From Micropterix aruncella (Eukaryota > Arthropoda > Insecta > Lepidoptera > Micropterigidae), in assembly GCA_944548615.1 (NCBI GenBank), contig OX155979.1, positions 15,033,597 to 15,097,596 of the forward strand: a DNA stretch of 64,000 nt, given 5' to 3'. This document shows, in pieces, positions 56,801-63,249 of this stretch (position 1 is its first letter; each line of letters opens with the position of its first letter). Both the position numbers and the translations under genes were made by a program. Under the pieces are notes generated by a model. That model was given only the letters and a program-made list of their open reading frames with translations, ran no database searches and was not told the origin of the DNA.

Positions 56801-59404
56801 TAAATCATTAGGTCATGTTTATTGGTCATATTATCAACAATTATGAATTCATATAAAAATAAGTAAATTTATCGTTTCAAGCGTTTAAAACAAAACACTT
56901 TTCCCTTTTACTGTGTATAATTTCCCTTTTACTGCATAAATGGTTAGAGAGGTAAGACACTCACAAATGAGAAGACAAGACAAGACAAGAAGACACTCAC
57001 AAATAACGGCAATATAGTCAAATTGGCATGCAAATACATACATACATATGCAGTAAAAATATAAGTCTTACGTCCGGGGTAGCCTTCCGCGCGAGGAGGT
57101 TTCTGCATAGGAGCTGAATCAAGAGTTGAGCCGATCCGAGAACAAAATGGATCTTATGACCCAAGCTGCACGAAACCATTCGCTACCACGCTGCTAGTGC
57201 TAGAGTTGTCAACTACAACGGGCGAGCCTGTCACCTCAGGAAGTTTTAACGATTAGTCGTTCTATCTCCCTGGAGTGAGCACAGAAGAGTTGGACAAAAC
57301 AGTCCACCGTCAAGCTCCGCCACAAGCCCGTGAGAGGCCAACGCCTTAACCGCGAGATAGCCAGGAGTGTTACCCAGCGGGCTTACACTCACGCCCTTAC
57401 TTACGTCTCTGAGTATAGAAGCAGACTTCATTGGCTTCGAATACGTGAACGTAGAAACATGCATATTCTTCTCCTTCTTTATAACATCCTCAACAATCCT
57501 ATCCTCCTCAACAATCGTTAGGTCATGTTTATTGGTCATATTATCAACAATTATGAATTCATATCAAAATAAGTAAATTTATCGTCTCAAGTGTTTACAA
57601 CAAAGACTTTTACCTTTTACTGCATATAGTTTCCCTTTTACTGCATAAATGGTTAAAGAGATAAGACACTGACAAATAAGACACTCATAAGAAGACACTC
57701 ACAAATAACGGTAATATATCAAATTGGCATGCAAATACATACATACATATGCCGTAAAAATATAACCCTTCTCTTGGCAGTCAGGAAATAAATCATAGCA
57801 CTCGGTACTAACCGAACCACACTCATAATTTCATCACAAGTAAAAAGTTTTACCGCCCAACGAAGTGGGCACGGGTCAGCTAGTTATAAATAATTTGGTA
57901 AGAAACCCAATTTATGGTATAAGGGAGTTTGAAAATTCTGAGTTAATTTTCCATGTTGATGATTAATGAAATGCGTAAAGTTTTAAACGTAATGGTATTA
58001 TGATAGCTGACATTCTAATTTTCATATAATTTATTATACATCTATTCATTTTTAAAAAAATACGAAGGCATATTGCTGGATTGACAATAAAATATATATT
58101 TTTTTGATTATTCTACATAGAATTTGCATTTCTATTTTAATATATTATTCTCCCTGACTCTTAAATTACATTAGTATATTTTGATTATTTGTATGCAGGT
58201 AATATTGAATATAATATTACAGCCATGACAACTATCACGATAGTTATGTTTTTAATAATTAAATTTTAAGCATTTAATTTTGTGACGCATCCAAGTGTAG
58301 GAATGCCTATCTACTGGAGTAGTTGATTGTATTGTATTGTATTGTATACACTGGACTGTTTAGTTAGTTAGTTTTCCTGGGCTATTTCCCGCACTTGGCC
58401 TCTTGATTGGGCCGTTGTGCGTGGCTCATGTTTCTATTTATGTTACTCCAGCCAACCCAGGCTGTCCCAGAAGGTTAGCAGCCTGTTTCGGTTGCTACAG
58501 GCCTCCGGGACAGATGCTGGAGATTGTAGTATTCTTGCCCGTTGCTCCATGAGCACATGCTGTGGCGTTTCTTCTTCCTCCATGCATCCTCTGCATATAG
58601 GGCTGTCTGTCACACCTATGGTAAACAGGTGTTTGTTTAGGGGACAGTGGCCTGTCATAGTACCTATGACTTTACGGATTTTGTCCCTTTTTAATCTGGT
58701 GAAATTGCAGGCAAGTTTTTTAGACGCTTCCGGAACCGCGTTCTTTGTTTGCCTGCATCCTGCGGTTTTTTTTCATTGTTTAAGGTGGGTTTCGTCGGTG
58801 TTCCTGCGTAGCCATGTTTTTATTTGGGCCTGGGGTATGGGCACCAAGGGTTCCGGTCCATATACTATTTCATTTGATCCCCTTTTGGCCAGTTCGTCTG
58901 CCGCGTCGTTGCCCAGTGAGTCGCTGTGCCCTTTAATCCATCGCAGGGTCACTATTTGACCTTGCAATGGATTGAAGCGCATTGTGGCATTCCATTACAA
59001 GGACAGAGGTTATAGTATTTTTTGCTAGCACTTGTAGCACAGAGGCACCGTCGGAGACAAATTTCAATCTTAGGTCTCCGACATCTTTGGCTGCAACTGC
59101 CTGTGCTGCTCTGGTGATGCCAATGCATTCTGCTTGGAAGATCGTATTTAAGTTGCCTAGGGTAGTTGATATTTTGATGTTTAGATCATTTGAGAAGACG
59201 CCGGCTCCGGTACCTTGAGTGGTTTTGGAGCCATTTGTGTATATCATATACACTGGACTGATAAATAAAAGAAAATAAATGACTAATATTTTTGTATATT
59301 TTTTTTTTGGACAGGTGGAAAATATAATCGGGGATCCAGACTCGAAGGACTACATCTACATTCGTAAAGTCATTGAGAGGTTTTGCAATGAACGACAACC
59401 GTAG
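38597..59404 (+). CDS. LSM12: LSM12 homologue (4 coding exons)
   Basis: Coding exons 38597-38803, 44950-45039, 47820-47957 and 59315-59404 (stop included). All are phase 0, giving 174 codons (human LSM12 has 195). The N-terminal LSm-like domain (residues 1-69) shows FSVGS, CRTC and the GEVLAFD strand. The C-terminal anticodon-binding-type domain shows SAGVDADGQQLF, TIAKTI and ITPPY, then IRKVIERF near the end. LSM12 partners Ataxin-2 in RNA control in flies and binds NAADP at two-pore channels in mammals; that is family knowledge, not seen here. Introns of about 6.1, 2.8 and 11.4 kb are packed with mobile elements. Donor 1 (GAG|GTTATT) is weak; donors 2 and 3 and all acceptors are good. Confidence 0.9.
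38826..39404 (+). repeat. Family A, near-complete copy in LSM12 intron 1
   Basis: Starts about 25 bases after the donor of exon 1 at ACTCACGGGTCAACACCC and runs to GTTGTAGTTGACAACTC; about 75 bases are missing around 39008. It continues into Helitron sequence at 39405. Confidence 0.75.
39866..40498 (+). pseudogene. LINE ORF1 (coiled coil, FP25K-like end), 5' truncated
   Basis: About 210 codons open from the truncation point. An N-terminal heptad-like stretch (RFDKLTERLDALEKQN) is followed by LEIRGIPDEYENL and a C-terminal KYVWISNGRVFIRK block. This arrangement is usual in ORF1 proteins of insect LINEs, which act as nucleic-acid chaperones with the RT. The C-terminal block resembles a domain also found in baculovirus FP proteins; context makes it LINE, not virus. 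The 5' third is missing. Confidence 0.7.
40684..41025. mobile_element. TTAA MITE inside the CR1-like LINE
   Basis: TTAA at 40684-40687 and 41022-41025 with ends CCCCTCGCG and CGCGAGGGG. No frame. It must be younger than the LINE around it. Confidence 0.75.
41185..44076 (+). pseudogene. LINE ORF2: endonuclease + reverse transcriptase, one stop and an internal deletion
   Basis: A single frame apart from TGA at 41542-41544. Endonuclease: LNIRSLQKN, ILTEAWIG, then GDLNIDI and TDHHVL. RT: SAPGIDNL, VIPIYKNGDK, NYRPISLL, FLDLAKAFDTV (motif A), GVPQGTVLGPILF (motif B) and FADDTV (motif C), then the C-terminal WGGCTRSTL and TTFGQRHF parts. The stop sits at a repeat of TTAATATTAACA, where the endonuclease strand before GDLN (the usual YRPP/S region) appears deleted. 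Downstream of the stop 769 codons stay open. Catalytic residues are present, but the endonuclease break makes it inactive as it stands. Confidence 0.82.
44950..45039 (+). CDS. LSM12: LSM12, coding exon 2
   Basis: Acceptor TTTTTGTTTTATAG, donor CGTCTC|GTAAGC. 30 codons, Pro/Ser start (SGSSESPQP) then a basic helix (HIKRRVTKKIEERRRL), matching the linker between the two LSM12 domains. Confidence 0.82.
45345..45775 (+). pseudogene. RTE-like LINE C-terminus, degraded
   Basis: The plus strand reads GCLRQILGVSLRDRI, RWFGHVCRMNDNRLP and a final WLRGRPPP, with two in-frame stops. This is the tail after the RT in RTE-type elements. The (TTTA)n at 45273-45295 belongs to a separate minus-strand tail. 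Confidence 0.65.
46135..46560 (-). pseudogene. CR1-like LINE 3' end
   Basis: Minus-strand frame with LRGHSLKLN, FLTNRIVNSWNKLPEEVIEA and a stop near 46251; an ATT-repeat tail at 46140-46172 is at its 3' side. 5' truncated. Confidence 0.72.
46879..47333 (+). pseudogene. I-like LINE 3' end with target duplication
   Basis: The end of an ORF (LITGHNTLNKHLF, CRACMEAEETTKHILLDC zinc knuckle, ELGWVE; stop 47251-47253), 3' UTR and a (TAAC)n tail. ATGCCAC precedes (46872-46878) and follows (47337-47343), extended by AAC, which fits a target-site duplication. Confidence 0.78.
47450..47508. repeat. 15-bp minisatellite, four units
   Basis: Four units of CGCGGGTTGAAGAGC type in a local GC-rich patch (about 47380-47510). 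In one frame it would read a VEEPR repeat, but no gene surrounds it. Confidence 0.75.
47820..47957 (+). CDS. LSM12: LSM12, coding exon 3
   Basis: Acceptor CTATTTTGAAG, donor TATAAG|GTATGA. 46 codons starting VSAMSAGVDADGQQLF and ending TITPPYK, the core of the anticodon-binding-type domain. The codons upstream in the same frame are intron. Confidence 0.88.
48095..48440 (+). repeat. Family A, diverged copy
   Basis: Landmarks GTGCAGCTTGGCCCATAAGA, then GCAGCGTCAGCCAATCGA, GTTTCCTATAGAGCC and GACCATTCGGCTAC, all diverged from other copies. 47958-48094 holds nothing else. Confidence 0.6.
48441..48845 (+). pseudogene. CR1-like LINE C-terminus, old copy
   Basis: Frames with several stops match the C-terminus of the intact ORF2 that follows: VKRANSLLY, EYSHQVWNPYF, ERVQRRAKK and MNTNKQLRGHSLKLN. 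It was in place before the younger element landed about 45 bases downstream. Confidence 0.7.
48913..49527 (+). CDS. LINE ORF1, 5' truncated (PHD-like remnant, coiled coil, RRM-like)
   Basis: About 204 codons of true ORF1, open to TGA at 49525-49527. The remaining start shows YLCPDCEVGV (the end of a Cys-rich finger common in CR1 ORF1), a coiled coil (LKNELSELRSELAEL), the SSNVVMFGVPES strand and LRLGKLRP-type RNA-binding fold. The apparent ATG at 48877 lies in the flank and target duplication, so it is not the native start. The product would be the nucleic-acid-binding partner of ORF2. Confidence 0.75.
   Translation, partial: WVLVLQARTLKYLCPDCEVGVRQLPALRAQVGELKNELSELRSELAELKTHQTRTLNLDSVIDELEERKKRSSNVVMFGVPESHSDNVEQRKKHDADSVQRALAVLPDCERPIAVIRLGKLRPDINAPRPLKLIMAGKQKAIHILKNKSKLPATINAKSDLTPYQRDQLRRLREELAERNTKGEEKLTIKYINGCPRIVKDAKN
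49545..52361 (+). CDS. LINE ORF2: apurinic-type endonuclease + reverse transcriptase (CR1-like), intact
   Basis: 938 codons from ATG at 49545, 17 bases after the ORF1 stop; an in-frame GTG at 49494 overlaps ORF1 but is a less likely start. Endonuclease (about 1-230): LTETHL, HDRTSGKKGGGVAIY, LGDLNLPDITWP and SDHCVI. RT (about 460-740): MGPDEIPAIF, VTPIYKKGDK, NYRPISL, QHGFVPRRST, YLDYEKAFDRVP (motif A), GVPQGSVIGPVVF (motif B) and FADDTKFF (motif C). C-terminus: VWNPYFIKDIELLEKVQRR and LRGHSLKLN. No stop or shift is seen and the catalytic Asp/Glu/His residues are present. It nicks target DNA and copies its own RNA there (family knowledge). It lies sense-oriented in LSM12 intron 3. Confidence 0.93.
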   Translation: MTFFYTNLASLMAKFDLLLIEIHQRNPTFIVLTETHLTPQIKDSLINIQGYTVFRHDRTSGKKGGGVAIYVAHSHKNIPILGKRNSRYHDDSVEALWLNLQYGNFKLLVCAVYRPTHYALEQTDIQLFNTIQQAAEQDTILILGDLNLPDITWPLVKLNGYNALHEKFVDMYTSSDLHQLVEEITRKRNNEESLLDLILCNDHNLCTQIEHHPHIGKSDHCVIIATIQFIQERSSRCNTKPRRDYFRTDYDSVSAALTQNNTLNTSHTEVLSAWNDFKLIVKKILDTHVPLCKPTKKSKNKPWINKYILTMTEEKRKLWAIYRLNKSITSYQAYRKINNKIVASIRQLRQSFEKNIIETGPKAFYGYVRGQLTSKVCVPPALRAENSSDIVTEHRAVANVFASQFKKSYVRECDDPMPQILVPRIVNCIETIEFKPDAILKVLTSFRDATSMGPDEIPAIFLKKCSAELCEQLAHIMTLSFENATLPHDWKEAIVTPIYKKGDKLSPANYRPISLTSLVCKAMEKIVAEKIRLFLARENITIEEQHGFVPRRSTVTNLLTCVDQWTRKWDERNSTDVIYLDYEKAFDRVPIKRLIHKLEHFGFRGKLLSWIADFLSNRKFKVRVGEELSEAHDVLSGVPQGSVIGPVVFGIFLTDLKAIMETSFTLFADDTKFFGDPVISRQLIQDNLDHIVQWTKDWLLTLNAEKCTVLHIGPKNPHHKYTIEGTPVHTVTTQKDLGVIVSQDLKWEPHIVEVVKRANSLLYMIRKAFSYINSDLFLKLYKTYVRPLLEYSYQVWNPYFIKDIELLEKVQRRATKMVPSLRNKPYENRLDALGLTTLEQRRQRGDLIETFKILNGHYDVANLNAMYTMNTNEKLRGHSLKLNRNSFSSNPRKYFLTNRVVDSWNKLPQEVISAISVNGFKNLLDKHLVKMAIKKCKE
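52476..52700. repeat. Two diverged ~100-bp tandem units (insertion target)
   Basis: CTATGATACG...TTCCA blocks begin at the target of the young LINE and near 52575. Both continue CAGTTCATATCTTCCG and CATCATCAGA. Their agreement confirms what the site looked like before insertion. The repeat class is unknown. Confidence 0.6.
52800..53016 (+). pseudogene. CR1-like LINE 3' end
   Basis: Frame with RKYFLTNRVVDAWNALPEE and a stop near 52947, a 3' UTR with ACACGCATCAGCC and an AATA tail: a relative of the young element, 5' truncated. Confidence 0.75.
53050..53800 (+). pseudogene. I-like LINE RNase H fragment
   Basis: RNase H signature in order: WYTDGSKSG, FQAEIYAI and DSKAALMAL (preceded by a TAG), then after a shift VPGHAGIEGN and ADELAKTGA. 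Part of the linker before RNase H is at 53092-53340. Frameshifts and the stop make it inactive. Confidence 0.75.
53800..55335 (-). pseudogene. CR1-like LINE 3' end, split by an insertion
   Basis: 3' tail (ATT)n at 53800-53820 and UTR to 53945; the ORF end resumes at 55044-55335 with QRRQRGDLIETYKIL, LRGHNKKLNR and VDMWNKLPFEVISA. The copy at 15440-16365 shows the joint without this insertion. Confidence 0.75.
53946..55043. mobile_element. 1.1-kb insertion, possible solo LTR
   Basis: Interrupts the CR1-like copy, flanked by ATTG (53942-53945 and 55044-55047), with imperfect ends TGTAAC...GTTATA. Length, 4-bp duplication, TG start and lack of ORFs fit a solo long terminal repeat, but no internal LTR-element sequence exists in the window to prove it. 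Confidence 0.5.
55336..55785 (+). pseudogene. I-like LINE C-terminus, knuckle deleted
   Basis: Close relative of 37600-38080 in opposite orientation (NHSKALIKAYDHKTAREAL, LTGHCGLNKHM). About 24 bases that encoded the first zinc-knuckle cysteines are missing near 55530, producing a stop. Ends in an A-rich tail. Confidence 0.75.
55790..56085 (+). repeat. Family A, 3' half
   Basis: From CGCAAGCGACCTCGATCC to GTTGTAATTGACAACT, with the GTAAGGCGTTGGCCTC tRNA-like stretch. It joins directly to the LINE tail before it. Confidence 0.65.
56215..58050 (+). pseudogene. LINE RT C-terminus and 3' UTR, split by a Helitron
   Basis: 56215-56422 encodes HRDTRNKSNLH and RQRLSKVRYSF, then YNKIPE followed by a stop. 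The 3' UTR resumes at 57884. The relative at 9832-10225 shows the uninterrupted order. Confidence 0.75.
56423..57883 (+). mobile_element. Composite Helitron, complete ends, with captured repeats
   Basis: Starts TCTATACTAATATTATAAAG and ends GGGTCAGCTAG at 57883. It is inserted between A and T of the LINE 3' UTR with no duplication. A GCCCA/TGGGC hairpin precedes the CTAG. Inside are Helitron body sequence, part of family A (about 57205-57407), a LINE scrap (57408-57507) and a second partial run of Helitron body (57515-57775 repeats 56800-57050). No Rep/helicase frame. Confidence 0.85.
58055..58344. repeat. Dispersed repeat, copy 2 (inverted to 2985-3268)
   Basis: Reverse complement of the repeat near the left end of the window, ending in GTATTGTATTGTATTGTA. 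The I-like LINE that follows inserted at its edge. Confidence 0.65.
58359..59246 (-). pseudogene. I-like LINE: RNase H and zinc knuckle, 14-bp target duplication
   Basis: Minus strand from 59246: RNase H (YTNGSKTTQG, where family Asp is Asn; FQAECIG; VSDGASVLQVL), GHSDSLGNDAADELAKRGS, then after a shift MTGHCPLNKHLF and CRGCMEEEETPQHVL, and an (AACT)n tail. TATACACTGGACTG flanks both sides (58345-58358 and 59247-59260). 5' truncated, frames broken. Confidence 0.82.
59315..59404 (+). CDS. LSM12: LSM12, coding exon 4 (terminal)
   Basis: Acceptor TTTTTTTTTGGACAG, 29 codons (VENIIGDPDSKDYIYIRKVI...), stop TAG at 59402-59404. Matches the family C-terminus after PPY-x-V/K. The acceptor is about 54 bases from the target duplicate of the I-like LINE. 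Confidence 0.85.
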   Translation: MENIIGDPDSKDYIYIRKVIERFCNERQP

Positions 59405-59599
59405 TGAATCTAAACAGCAGATTAAAAATAAAATTATACAACCATTTATAAAAATAAAAATCCGGTGAATTATCATTGTATCATAATTTCTTGAGTGCTG
59501 TGCCACTAGAGAAGCATCGTCCTCAGTCGAAGTCTTTCACCCCAGGCTGGTATAACGGTTAATAATCTTTCTTTCAGCCGTGGGATGAGTTTAGAGACT

Positions 59600-59790
59600 T
59601 CTACTACAGCGGGCGAGCCCGTCACTTCAAGAAGTTTTAACGATTAGTCGTTCTGTCTCCCTGAAGTGAGCGCACTTGGACAAAAACAGTCCGCCATCAA
59701 GCTCCGTCACATGCCCGTAAGAGGCCAACGCCTTAACCGCGAGATAGCCAGGAGTGTTACCTAGCGGGTTTACACTCATACCCTTACTTA
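59600..59790 (-). repeat. Family A, 3' half, with duplicated junction
   Basis: Shares with 57203-57507 not only family A sequence but the same breakpoint into a LINE scrap (CTTACTTACGTCTCTGAG). The two loci therefore descend from one rearranged copy. Confidence 0.7.
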
Positions 59791-60400
59791 CGTCTCTGAG
59801 TATAGAAGCAGACTTCATTGGCTTCGAATACGTGAACGTAGAAACATGCATATTCTTCTCCTTCTTTATAACATCCTCAACAATCCTACCGCTCCCTCCT
59901 ACCTAACCGAAAAATTCAATCACTTAGGAAGTCACTTTCACTCCGTTCCAGTCAGGATAGTAAAATTGCGATTCCCACTCATAATTCTTCTATTTTTACT
60001 TATTCCTTCACAGTGGATGGAGCTAGACTATGGAACCAGCTCCCGCCAGACAGAAACGCACCAACGGTTTCTACCTTTCAAGTGTCTCTGAAAAAGCATT
60101 TCATGTCCCTAAATTCCCAGTTATCCTAGGTCTCATCCCATCCTCTCCTATCCTTCGCTCCTTGCGAATTATTCCAAATCCTAATTTTATTTAAAAAATG
60201 GCATTTTTGTTACTTGGTTAATTTTTGTTATGTAATAAGTTTTTCTTCTTTTTTTGTTAATTTTTAATTTATCTTTTGGCACCTAAATTTTTACACTTCC
60301 ACGAAGGTTGGCTGTAAGAGATTGTATTTTAGGCAATAAGTCCGCCTTTTTTATGTTTTTGGTTAATGTGCAATAAAGAATCTCTATCTATCTATCTTAC
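59790..60400 (+). pseudogene. LINE RT C-terminus and 3' UTR
   Basis: Frames with one shift read LLLYNILNNPTAPSYLTEKF, HSVPVRIVKLRFP, TVDGARLWNQLPP and a stop near 60090-60110. The 3' UTR has GCAATAAGTCCGCC and GTGCAATAAAGAAT, then (CTAT)n. LINE 3' ends of this type are frequent in moths. Confidence 0.7.
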
Positions 60401-60404
60401 TTCC

Positions 60405-61500
60405 AATTACGACCAGATTACTCCAGTCTCTCGATTGGTTCCGAGTTCGAGGTCGCTTGCGCGGTCCTCTCCCTTACGAAGCGGTGAAACGGTGTATACC
60501 GAATCTATCGCGGACCACGGCATCCTTTGCCCGGCTGTTCACCCAGGATCGGGTAGCCAGTCGCCGTAAGGTCCGCAACCACCCCCGCTCTATAGGAAAC
60601 AGTACTGCTTCCAGACTCCCCCAACTGTTAGTCAGAGTGCACAGTCGATTGGCTTACGCTGCACGGTGCGCAGACCGTCCAGGAGCGTCAGAAGATTGAT
60701 TCCTAGGGGAAATTAGCCCTAAGGCCAGAGTCCTACCCGGGCTCACACGTCATGCGTGGAGGCCGCCGGATGGGTGTTGACCCGTGAGTGTGAGCAACCG
60801 TGAACAGAATGGGTCTTCGTGGCCAACTCAGCAAGGGCTCATTAACTCCCAGAGTCGTGGACAGTCCACTATATTGGTCCAATCCGCCCAGCGGGCATCC
60901 ACGCGGGCTATCAGTTATGGCCGGATTTCTCTGGCCTCCCGACTGGTTACAGGTTCGAGGTCGCTTGCGCGGTCCTCTCCCTTACGAAGCGGTGAAACGG
61001 TGTATACCGAATCTATCGCGGACCACGGCATCCTTTGCCCGGCTGTTCACCCAGGATCGGGTAGCCAGTCGCCGTAAGGTCCGCAACCACCCCCGCTCTA
61101 TAGGAAACAGTACTGCTTCCAGACTCCCCCGACTGTTAGTCAGAGTGCACAGTCGATTGGCTTACGCTGCACGGTGCGCAGACCGTCCAGGAGCGCCAGA
61201 AGATTGATTCCTAGGGGAAATTAGCCCTAAGGCCAGAGTCCTACCCGGGCTCACACGTCATGCGTGGAGGCCGCCGGATGGGTGTTGACCCGTGAGTGTG
61301 AGCAACCGTGAACAGAATGGGTCTTCGTGGCCAACTCAGCAAGGGCCCATTAACTCCCAGAGACATGGACAGTCCACTATATTGGTCCAATCCGCCCAGC
61401 GGGCATCCAAGCGGGCTATCAGTTATGGCCGGATTTCTCTGGCCTCCCGACTGGTTACAGGTTCGAGGTCGCTTGCACGGTCCTCTACCTAATGTAAGCG
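60405..61500. repeat. 508-bp tandem duplication of family A (minus orientation)
   Basis: Units begin at 60433, 60941 and 61449 (GACTGGTTACAGGTTCG or close), giving an exact 508-base period for two full units and a partial third. The two full units differ at only a handful of positions, mostly single bases such as CCCAACTG/CCCGACTG. Confidence 0.85.
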
Positions 61501-61855
61501 GCGATTCAGTTTGAATCATCGTGGATCATTGCGTTCTTTGCCCGTCTTTCAATCAGGATCGGGTGGTCAATCGGTCGTTTCTAGAGCGGTTATCATTAGG
61601 TCAACAGCTTTCACCGCTCAATAGGAAACAAAGCCAGACTTCCCCAGTTATCGGTCGGTAAGCTCGACCGATCTAAAGCACGGTGCACTAACCGTCCTGG
61701 AGTGCCTGAAGAACGATTCCCGGGGGAAACTGTCTCAGGAGGGGCACAGGAGTCCTACCCGGGCTCGAACTTCTACGTGGAGGCTATCGGATGGGTGTTG
61801 ACCCGTGAGTTGGGCCGACTCATAAACAAAGCGGGTCATAGTGGACCAACTGCAC
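61500..61855 (-). repeat. Family A, diverged copy after the tandem
   Basis: Continues the array with a clearly older version (GGGTGGTCAATCGG, CGGTGCACTAACCGTCC, GGGTGTTGACCCGTGAG). 61856-62010 holds nothing recognisable. Confidence 0.6.
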
Positions 61856-62009
61856 TGGTCCTATTGGCTACCACTGGATATATACATATCAACTCATGAA
61901 AGTCAATCCAGACTAAACGACATTGAGTATACTTTACAAGAAAGTGATTTAAAGTTAAAATATTTTTTTAAATGTTATATAAATTTCACCTAATGAAATG
62001 ATATCCAAC

Positions 62010-62945
62010 AATTCTTCTTCTTCTCCGTCGTTCCCTCATTACTGAGGATTGCGGCCACTAGACAACAGTTTGCCTACGAGGCTCCTCCACTTCGACCTTT
62101 CTTCTGCATGGCGGGTCGCAGATTGTATGGACCCTTTTGTAACTTCTTTGATGAGGTCGTTCCATCTGGCTCTGCTTCTTCTTTCCTCCACTTGACCCCC
62201 GGAAAGCATTTTCTCCAGATTCTCTGGATTTCTCCTGGCAACATGACCGAAGAACTGCAGGACCCTTCTCATGCATACGGTGGAGAGCCTCACTTGGATG
62301 CCGAGTTCTTCCAGGACAGATTTGTTGGTGCGGCGTGCTGTCCATGGGATTCCTAGCATTTTACGCCAACGCCACATCTGCAGTGCATCGATTTTGGTGC
62401 GTATCCGAGCCTTTAGGGTCCATGTCTCCGATGCATAGAGAAAGATTGAGAAAATCAGAGCTCGAACCAGCCTGACCTTAGTCCGCTTGCTTATACGTAG
62501 ATTCTTCCACAGCCTTTCTAGCTTGCTTATGGCCGATCTTGCCATCTGGCTTCTGCGTAAGACTTCCTTTTCACAGTTTCTGTCGTTGCATATCATGGAG
62601 CCCAGATAGACAAAGTCTTTCACAGCTTGAAGGTCACTCAGCTCGTTGGTGCGTTGCATGGTTCCAGCCCAGTCCACAAACATGAGTTTGGTCTTGCTGC
62701 GGTTCATATGCAGTCCATACTCCTTGCTTTCCTTCTCCACCCTGCGTAATAGGGTCGCCAACTCATTTTCATTGGCACCTATGATGGTCGTGTCGTCGGC
62801 GAATCTTAGGTTGTTGATTCTGAGACCTCCAATGCGAATTCTACCCTCTCATTCGTCTAGGACTTTTCTCATATGTTCGCCAATCAAATTGAAGAGTTTC
62901 GGAGATAAGATGCACCCTTATCTGGAGATAAGATGCACCTTGTCC
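62010..62945 (-). pseudogene. RTE-type LINE, RT palm end and C-terminus
   Basis: The minus strand reads INNLRFADDTTIIGANE (motif C) near 62820-62765, then 240 open codons: NRSKTKLMF, FVYLGSMICND, LYASETWTLK, WRWRKMLGIPW and FFGHVARRNP, stop TGA/TAG side at 62039. A stop lies upstream of FADD near 62850. The 5' part is lost. Confidence 0.82.
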
Positions 62946-63249
62946 ATCCAACAATTAGGAAAATGTTATATTACTTTTTCAAAAAATAACTTTAAATCAC
63001 TTTTCTGCAAAATGTACTCAATGTCGCTTAGTCAGGATTGCCTTTAAAGCGTCGATATATTAGATATACTTATATAGACATGGTCGAGTTTTAATTAACC
63101 GCCATGCTTGAAGCGGGTTAATCAGTAAGAGCAGGTAAGCAACTTTTGATAAAAATTTGACAAAAAAACAAAAAAGAAATTTTGAAAATTTTTATTGTTT
63201 GAAAAATAGTATAAAAAAGAGTTAAGCACGATACGCCATCTGGCGGTAG

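Noticed and set aside
60457..61514. Several 65-135-codon frames in the 508-bp tandem
   Set aside because: They recur only because the DNA is duplicated; other family A copies break them all.
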